A stretch of DNA of 11,519 nt from Ignavibacteria bacterium (lineage in GTDB: Bacteria > Bacteroidota > Ignavibacteria > UBA10030 > UBA6906). The notes beneath the pieces are model-generated. The model did not search any database, had not been told where the DNA came from, and saw only the letters and a list, made by a program, of their open reading frames with translations. Both the position numbers and the translations under genes were made by a program. The DNA is taken from contig JAOUDE010000044.1 in assembly GCA_029859455.1 (NCBI GenBank), positions 1 to 11,519 of the forward strand, in the 5' to 3' direction. Shown in pieces: positions 5,836-11,519 of this stretch (the stretch's first letter is position 1; each line of letters begins with the position of its first letter).

Positions 5836-6753
5836 ATGAAAAAAACGAAGAAGGAGATTCTGATTGGAATTGGAGGATGGGAGCATGAAGTTCTCGATCA
5901 CTGCTTTTATCCGTCAGGAAACATCGATCAGGCACGGAAGCTGGCACTCTATGCGGAGCAGTTTGATTCTGCGGAGGTGCGTCCGACATTCTGGGATGAC
6001 AGCATCAGCCAGGGGGATGCCGTCGACTGGACTGCGTCGGTAGCGGGGAACCCGCGGTTCCGGTTCAGCGTCAAACTGCACCGCTCGTTCACTCATGAGA
6101 AAAAGCTTATGCCGCGTGCGACGCGAGGGATGCGTTCCATCCTGCACGAATTGTCACGGCACAACAAGCTGGGGGCGGTCCTCGCTCAGTTTCCGTACTC
6201 TTTCACCAACACAGGAGCGAACAGGTTTTATCTTCTGAAACTGGGCGAGGTGTTCTCCGGGTTCCCTTTGTTTGTCGAACTTCGGCATGGCTCGTGGGAC
6301 GAGACAGGACTTCCGGAGTTTCTGTGTGAGCAGCGGCTGCAGCCGGTGAACGTGGATCTTCCCCGGTTGCGGCAGTACACGTCCTGCCGGGCGGATGCCG
6401 GTGACGGTGTGGCATACCTTCGCCTGCACGGGAGGAATGAAAAGGGGTGGCTTGTGAACGCGGTCGATGCCCGGTATGATTACCTCTACAATGGAAGAGA
6501 GATGAGAGAGATAAAGCGCAGGGTGGACCGTCTCTCGGAAAAAGCGGATCGTGTATTCGTCCTCTTCAACAACACGACAGGAGGGAAGGGGGTCGCCAAT
6601 GCGCTCCAGCTGCAGCATGCGCTGCAGGATACCCGGTCTGAACATCTGCCCGCATCCGCGTTGCGAGCGTTTCCGTTTCTTCAGCCAATCGCTGCGAAGG
6701 AGACAGGTCAGACAGGGTTTCTCGAAACAGATGAACTCAGAAGAGCGATGTAA
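5836..6753 (+). CDS. DUF72 (YecE-like) family TIM-barrel protein
   Basis: This 305-aa cytoplasmic protein belongs to DUF72, a TIM-barrel family of unknown biochemical function. Family hallmarks in order are IGIGGWEH (10-17), FYPSG (24-28), the EVRPTFW segment at Glu47 (commonly EvNsTFY in relatives), FRFSVKLHRSFTH (75-87), AQFPYSF (117-123), VELRHGSW (147-154), AYLRLHGRN (193-201), YDYLYNGREM, and VFVLFNNTTGGKGVANA (240-256). The last 50 residues form a tail beyond the barrel. ATG 5836 is chosen because GGGAGGT lies five bases upstream. The frame is open back to 5752, but that region is the promoter and operator. The gene is divergent from the S24 repressor and probably controlled by it. It is convergent with the dehydrogenase gene, and no terminator is clear in the 75-base gap between them. 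Confidence 0.9.
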   Translation: MKKTKKEILIGIGGWEHEVLDHCFYPSGNIDQARKLALYAEQFDSAEVRPTFWDDSISQGDAVDWTASVAGNPRFRFSVKLHRSFTHEKKLMPRATRGMRSILHELSRHNKLGAVLAQFPYSFTNTGANRFYLLKLGEVFSGFPLFVELRHGSWDETGLPEFLCEQRLQPVNVDLPRLRQYTSCRADAGDGVAYLRLHGRNEKGWLVNAVDARYDYLYNGREMREIKRRVDRLSEKADRVFVLFNNTTGGKGVANALQLQHALQDTRSEHLPASALRAFPFLQPIAAKETGQTGFLETDELRRAM

Positions 6754-6828
6754 AGCCGGAGTTGGATGATGGTGGATCGGATAGGGTATTGAAATCCCGA
6801 TACGGATGGAGCGGCTGGTTACCGGCAG

Positions 6829-7629
6829 CTAGAACAGACCCTTGACGAGTCCGCCATCCACACCGATTGTTGCACCGTTGATGTAGCTTGCCTTTTCTGA
6901 AGCGAGGAAAGCGATGACGCTGGCAAGTTCTTCAGGCGTGCCGAATCGTCCCGCCGGTATATCTGCTGAAGCGTTCTGCACATACTCATCAAATGTAATT
7001 CCCTGCTTCTCCGATCGGATCTTTCCCAGTTCCTGCTGGCGGCCTGTCATGATAAAGCCGGGAGCAATGCTGTTGACTGTGATGCCATCTCTTGCGTAGA
7101 GGTTCGCCAGGATTTTCGAAAGACCGAGAATACCGGGGCGAAGGACAGAAGAGACGATCAGGTCATTGACTGGCTGCTTCACCGTGAGAGAGGTGATATT
7201 GATGATTCGCCCCCAGCCGTTCTTCTGCATGGCCGGGATCACCCCGCGGATCGATCGGATGACACTCATCAGATTTCGCTCGAACCCGGTCTGCCACTGT
7301 TCGTCACTCAGGTCGTGAAACCCGCCGGAGGGAGGCCCGCCGGAGTTCGTGACGAGGATATCAACCTGACCGAATGTTTGAACAGCGGCCTTGAGAAGGG
7401 CATCGATTTCATCCCCTTTTGAAAGATCGCTCGTTACGGGAAGCACGTTGTCCTTTGTCGTCTCCGCCTTGCGGATTATCTCAGCTGCGGCAGCTTTGAT
7501 TCTCGCTTCGTCCCGGGAGCAGATGACAACACGGGCACCTGCCTGTGCAAGCGCCATTGCGCCCGCCTTGCCGAGACCTCCACTGGCGGCACAGACGACC
7601 GCTGTTTTTCCGTCGAGACCGAGATCCAT
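6829..7629 (-). CDS. Short-chain dehydrogenase/reductase, atypical BKR-like type
   Basis: This 266-aa Rossmann-fold protein of the SDR family resembles 3-oxoacyl-ACP reductases but departs from the catalytic pattern. The cofactor loop is CAASGGLG (13-20) in place of TGxxxGxG. Asn95 (NSGG), Asn119 and Ser147 are in place. The usual YxxxK is SSVLR here (Ser160 and Arg164 replace Tyr and Lys). NSIAPGFIMTGR, GRFGTPEEL and SYINGATIGVDGG are typical of the C-terminal part. The pattern fits the known BKR-like SDR subgroup that lacks a perfect tetrad, so it is a subfamily trait, not damage. A GGGAGGG ribosome site lies upstream of ATG 7629. The gene starts 31 bases after the 89-aa gene and is probably the last gene of the sdh transcript. 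Its substrate is unknown. Confidence 0.88.
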   Translation of the reverse strand: MDLGLDGKTAVVCAASGGLGKAGAMALAQAGARVVICSRDEARIKAAAAEIIRKAETTKDNVLPVTSDLSKGDEIDALLKAAVQTFGQVDILVTNSGGPPSGGFHDLSDEQWQTGFERNLMSVIRSIRGVIPAMQKNGWGRIINITSLTVKQPVNDLIVSSVLRPGILGLSKILANLYARDGITVNSIAPGFIMTGRQQELGKIRSEKQGITFDEYVQNASADIPAGRFGTPEELASVIAFLASEKASYINGATIGVDGGLVKGLF

Positions 7630-7660
7630 ACTCTAAATCCCTCCCGGTCGGACCCCGGCC

Positions 7661-7930
7661 TCAGTCCACATCCGGGACTCCCTGCTTCCTGAGCGATTCG
7701 CGGATTCTGCCAACCGCTTCCTCTTCAGATATCTGGAGGCGCGATCCTGCGGTCCGGACCGCGATCTCGAGCGGATCTTTCCGGTACATCAGCCATCGAT
7801 AGATATTGTAGCCGAGCCGGTCCCGGTCGTGCCCATCGGCGGTCGGTATTCCGGAAACGGCCTTGTACGCGATCGACTCGACGCTGTCCCCGGGTGCGTT
7901 GATCACTGCGGGTGGTGGTTTGGTGGTCAT
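7661..7930 (-). CDS. Hypothetical 89-aa protein in the sdh operon
   Basis: I do not recognise this small soluble protein. It starts with a Pro-rich segment (MTTKPPPAVINAPG), has a central DRDRLGYNIYRWLMYRKDPLEIAVR stretch rich in aromatic and basic residues, and ends in a charged region likely to be helical (SEEEAVGRIRESLRKQGV). There is no signal peptide or membrane helix, and no Cys for metal binding. ATG 7930 has an AGGTAA-type ribosome site and lies 13 bases after the sdhB stop; the dehydrogenase gene follows 31 bases after its own stop. This spacing makes it part of the sdh transcript. Position suggests a complex II assembly factor, but the RGxxE motif of SdhE is absent. Intact reading frame and good spacing support a real gene. 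Confidence 0.75.
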   Translation of the reverse strand: MTTKPPPAVINAPGDSVESIAYKAVSGIPTADGHDRDRLGYNIYRWLMYRKDPLEIAVRTAGSRLQISEEEAVGRIRESLRKQGVPDVD

Positions 7931-7943
7931 TTCTGTTACCTGC

Positions 7944-8692
<749 letters not shown>

Positions 8693-8693
<1 letters not shown>

Positions 8694-10606
8694 TACTTGT
8701 AACTCCTCTGGGCAGGTTTCACATACTCGAATGTAAGAGGCTCCTTGTGGAGTTTCGGCTCCCGGCCGTCCCCCCCGAACTCCCATGCAGCCACGTACGA
8801 GAAGTCCTTGTCGTTCCGTAGTGCTTCGCCATCAGCCGTCTGATGCTCTTCACGGAAATGACCGCCGCATGATTCCTCGCGGTGGAGAGCGTCACGGGCC
8901 ATGAATTCTCCGAGTTCGAGAAAATCAACCACCCGGCCGGCTCGTTCAACCTCATTATGGAGGCCGTTGACCGATCCGACAACACGGACATCCTGCCAGA
9001 ACTCATCCCGGAGTTTTCTGATCGAATCGATCGCGCTCTTCAGGCCCTCTTTGTTTCTTCCCATGCCGACATTTTCCCACATCGTCTTTCCGAGCGCTCT
9101 GTGGAAATCATCGACCGTCCTGCTTCCCTGAATCGCCAGCAGCCTCTCCGTCAAACCCTGTGCGGCTTCCAGTGCACCGGCGAATTCGACATGGCTTTCA
9201 TCGACCGGATCGAACGTGGTGGTCGCGAGGTAGTCGCCGATCGTATACGGGATGATGAAATAACCATCCGCCAGACCCTGCATCAGCGCACTTGCACCGA
9301 GGCGGTTCGCCCCGTGATCAGAGAAATTCGCCTCGCCGAGGACGAACATTCCCGGGATGGTACTCATCAGATTGTAATCGACCCAGAGTCCGCCCATCGT
9401 GTAATGGACCGCCGGATAGATTCTCATCGGTGTCGAGTACGGATCTTCTCCTGTAATCTCATGATACATGTCGAACAGATTGCCGTATTTTTCTTCGATC
9501 CACCCTTTGCCGTTCCGGTCGATCGCGTCCTTGAAGTCGAGATACACGGCGGTTTTCGTCGGTCCAACCCCCAGACCCTTATCGCACATCTCCTTTGCCC
9601 GTCGTGACGCCACATCGCGGGGGACAAGGTTGCCGAAGGAGGGATAGAGCCGCTCAAGATAATAGTCCCGCTCTTCTTCCGGGATGTCCTCCGGTGACCG
9701 GGAGTCATCCTTCTTTTTCGGGATCCAGATTCGCCCGTCGTTCCGGAGGCTCTCGCTCATGAGAGTCAGTTTCGACTGGTAATCGCCGCTGACCGGGATG
9801 CATGTCGGATGGATCTGCGTGTAGCAGGCGTTCGCAAAATATGCACCCTTCTTGTGGGCTCTCCAGATGGCAGTGGCGTTGCTTGCCTTTGCCATCGTCG
9901 ACAGGTAGAAGGCGTTACCGTACCCTCCGGTTGCCAGGATGACTGCATTGGCAGAATATTTTTCGAGCGCTCCCGTGACGAGATTCCGCACGACGATCCC
10001 CCGCGCCCGTCCGCTCACAAGCACCAGTTCCACCATCTCGCGACGATCGTGAAATTTGACAGTCCCGGCGCCAATGTGACGAGAGAGCTGAGAGTACGCG
10101 CCGAGCAGGAGCTGCTGCCCGGTCTGGCCGCGGGCATAGAAGGTACGGGACACCTGTGCTCCGCCGAACGAACGGTTATCCAGGAGGCCGCCGTATTCGC
10201 GTGCAAACGGAACTCCCTGTGCAACGCACTGGTCGATTATGTTGCCGCTCACCTGGGCAAGCCGGTAGACATTCGCCTCACGTGCCCTGTAGTCGCCTCC
10301 CTTGACCGTATCATAGAACAGGCGCCAGGCGCTGTCGCCGTCATTCGAATAGTTCTTCGGTGCGTTGATCCCGCCCTGGGCCGCGATGCTATGTGCCCGC
10401 CGGGGTGACTCATGATAGGAGAAAGCGGTAACGTGATAACCGAGGTCAGCCAGTGAAGCGGCAGCGGAAGCTCCTGCCAGTCCAGTGCCGACAACGATCA
10501 CATGGTATTTTCGCTTGTTGGCCGGGTTGACCAGCTTGAGATTGAAGCGATGAGCGTCCCATTGCTTCTCAATCGGTCCCGAAGGTATTCTTGATTCAAG
10601 AGCCAT
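8693..10606 (-). CDS. sdhA: Succinate dehydrogenase flavoprotein subunit
   Basis: This 637-aa catalytic subunit of complex II oxidises succinate to fumarate with covalently bound FAD. The dinucleotide fold is VVGTGLAGASAAASL (38-52). The FAD-linking His is His72 in AHSIAAQGGINA. Substrate-site elements include QIHPTCIP (His266), ESLRNDGRIW (Arg288, matching the Arg of RGEGG in E. coli), HYTMGGLWVDY near 400, and GANRLGASALMQG. The C-terminal part has the usual helical domain and FSYVAAWEFGG end of the Bacteroidota type. ATG 10606 lies five bases after the sdhC stop, with a weak ribosome site, so its translation probably depends on coupling to sdhC. Its stop overlaps the sdhB start. Length and motifs are complete. 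Confidence 0.96.
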
Positions 10607-10611
10607 GGTTG

Positions 10612-11268
10612 TCAGGAAAGTCCAAAGTAGAAGAACAACGGCATTGCTGCAAAGCCGAGTGGTATAAGGAACCAGAAGATGAAGCCGACCATTTCGATGA
10701 GCGGAAGATAGCGTTTGCCGCGCAAGCCGAATGTCTGAAAGGCTGATTGAAATCCGTGTCGCAGGTGATATCCGAGCAGGGCGAGGGCGACCAGATAAAA
10801 GAGAGAGTACAAAGGACTGGCAAACGCATCCTGGACAAGGTGATACATGGAGACTTCCGAGCTGCTGAATCTGGAAGGAACAAAAAATGTTCTGAGATGA
10901 ATCACCAGAAAGATAAAAAGGATGCTCCCGCTGAGGAATGAAACCCTGGAGGCCAGGGAGCTGGTGTCCGACCCCGCATTCACTTTGTACTGTTCCGGTC
11001 GCACCCTTCTGTTGGCAAGCCAGAGGCGGATACCGAGAGCGATGTGGACCATGAGGCCAAGAAACAGGCCGATTTCCATTGTTCGAATGGCCGGATTGGA
11101 CGCCATGAACTCAGCATACTGGTTGAAGGCGACTCCGTTGTCACTCCTGAACAACAGGAGGTTCCCGGCAAAATGGACAACGAGAAACGAGCAAAGGAAG
11201 AGCCCGGTGAAGCCCATCAGCAGTTTCCGCCCGATGGTGGATCTGAAAAACTGTGTGAAATTGGTCAT
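10612..11268 (-). CDS. sdhC: Succinate dehydrogenase cytochrome b subunit (b558 type)
   Basis: This 218-aa membrane anchor of complex II has five hydrophobic helices and belongs to the b558 family that carries two haems and passes electrons to menaquinone. Candidate haem ligands, one in each of the first four helices, are His32 (LVVHFAGN), His75 (LMVHIALGIRLW), His124 (FLVIHLRTFF) and His168 (LLGYHLRHGFQSAFQTFG), spaced as in Bacillus SdhC. A single fused subunit replaces the SdhC/SdhD pair of E. coli, consistent with the five-helix class. ATG 11268 has no clear Shine-Dalgarno. It is the first gene of the sdhCAB unit, with a possible promoter about 80 bases upstream. The role is certain; the direction of the reaction in the cell is inferred. 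Confidence 0.94.
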   Translation of the reverse strand: MTNFTQFFRSTIGRKLLMGFTGLFLCSFLVVHFAGNLLLFRSDNGVAFNQYAEFMASNPAIRTMEIGLFLGLMVHIALGIRLWLANRRVRPEQYKVNAGSDTSSLASRVSFLSGSILFIFLVIHLRTFFVPSRFSSSEVSMYHLVQDAFASPLYSLFYLVALALLGYHLRHGFQSAFQTFGLRGKRYLPLIEMVGFIFWFLIPLGFAAMPLFFYFGLS

Positions 11269-11344
11269 AAGTGGCTGCGATGCTTCAAGAACTGGTTGTC
11301 AGAATGGATCGGGGTGAGTGGCAGTCTCCCGTGGAGAACGGAAA

Positions 11345-11373
11345 AATTTACGGAAGAATGGTGAACTTTGCAA
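11345..11373 (-). promoter_or_regulatory. Possible promoter of the sdhCAB operon
   Basis: On the minus strand TTGCAA (11373-11368) is followed after 17 bases by TAAATT (11350-11345); each hexamer matches four of six consensus positions. This would give a leader of about 70 bases for sdhC. A 6-bp hairpin, CAAGGT/ACCTTG (11371-11376 and 11382-11387), overlaps the -35; it might be a weak terminator of the upstream gene, but no T-run follows it. Confidence 0.35.
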
Positions 11374-11423
11374 GGTAAGGAACCTTGTCCGCCCCGGGGG
11401 GAGCGAGGAGGCGCGCGAGGGTG

Positions 11424-11519
11424 TCAGCCGGCCGGAGAGGCAGTGGTACTGCCGATGAATCGTGCTACCGAGATCAGGCCGCCAATCAGGCCGAGGAATG
11501 CCCCGGTGGCAAGAATGGC
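11424..11519 (-). CDS. C-terminal end of a membrane protein, possibly FtsX
   Basis: The last 96 bases translate on the minus strand as the final 31 residues of an integral membrane protein cut by the window edge. They read as a Gly/Leu/Ile-rich helix (AILATGAFLGLIGGLISVARFI) and a short tail ending ASPAG before TGA at 11426-11424. A terminal helix ending in a basic residue and a short cytosolic tail resembles the end of FtsX-type ABC permeases, where a G-rich LGxxGSLIAVRR-like helix closes the protein. That link is tentative because so little is visible. The stop lies 155 bases upstream of sdhC. Confidence 0.55.
   Translation of the reverse strand, partial: AILATGAFLGLIGGLISVARFIGSTTASPAG

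Noticed and set aside
6754..6828. Terminator between the convergent DUF72 and dehydrogenase genes
   Set aside because: Only four-base stems without T-runs are visible; nothing is strong enough to call.
7661..7930. SdhE (FAD assembly factor) for the 89-aa gene
   Set aside because: Size and position fit, but the RGxxE motif and helical-bundle pattern of SdhE are not present.
8694..8786. Upstream extension of sdhB
   Set aside because: The extra residues lie inside the sdhA coding end and match nothing in SdhB; ATG 8693 with TAATG coupling is the natural start.
8882..9607. 241-codon plus-strand open frame opposite sdhA
   Set aside because: It is antisense to a complete, motif-rich SdhA and shows no recognisable protein features; it is a codon-bias shadow.

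Overview
The window reads as bacterial chromosome from a Gram-negative lineage of the Bacteroidota/Chlorobiota/Ignavibacteria (FCB) group. Three features point there: a secreted protein with a type IX secretion C-terminal sorting domain (QNYPNPFN opening, short basic MILLK-type end), a Bacteroidota-style LpxH-like lipid A phosphatase, and a succinate dehydrogenase with a five-helix cytochrome b and the matching iron-sulfur subunit. Strong GGAGG-type ribosome binding sites and a TTGACA-type promoter fit Ignavibacteria/Chlorobi-like relatives better than classical Bacteroidetes; that placement is inference. I see no rRNA, tRNA, CRISPR array, transposase or integrase.

Layout. Positions 1-3759 (+) hold envelope genes: the 3' half of a UMF1/Atg22-type MFS transporter, an LpxH-like UDP-2,3-diacylglucosamine diphosphatase, and a bifunctional class A penicillin-binding protein that starts inside the lpxH stop codon (ATGA overlap). 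Positions 3776-4945 (-) hold a possible 45-aa exported peptide, a long hairpin, and a secreted lamin-tail-domain protein with a T9SS sorting domain. Positions 5058-6753 hold a divergent pair: an XRE/S24 (LexA/CI-like) repressor (-) and a DUF72/YecE-family protein (+). Positions 6829-11268 (-) form a likely five-gene unit read as sdhC-sdhA-sdhB, an 89-aa unknown protein and an atypical short-chain dehydrogenase. The last 96 bases are the 3' end of another minus-strand membrane protein gene, possibly ftsX.

How the genes work together. LpxH and the penicillin-binding protein serve outer-membrane lipid A and peptidoglycan synthesis and are translationally coupled. SdhCAB is complex II linking the TCA cycle to menaquinone. 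The most interesting part is the 127-bp space between the repressor and the DUF72 gene. It carries two perfect palindromes of the form GACA-(A/T)4-TGTC with centres 32 bp apart, about three helical turns. One lies in the spacer of a TTGACA-N17-TATGTT promoter facing the DUF72 gene. The other covers the -10 of an opposing promoter facing the repressor. This looks like a compact autoregulated switch whose main output is a DUF72 protein of unknown function. The repressor has the S24 Ser/Lys pair but Gly-Gly where LexA has its Ala-Gly cleavage site, so its inducing signal may not be ordinary SOS autocleavage.
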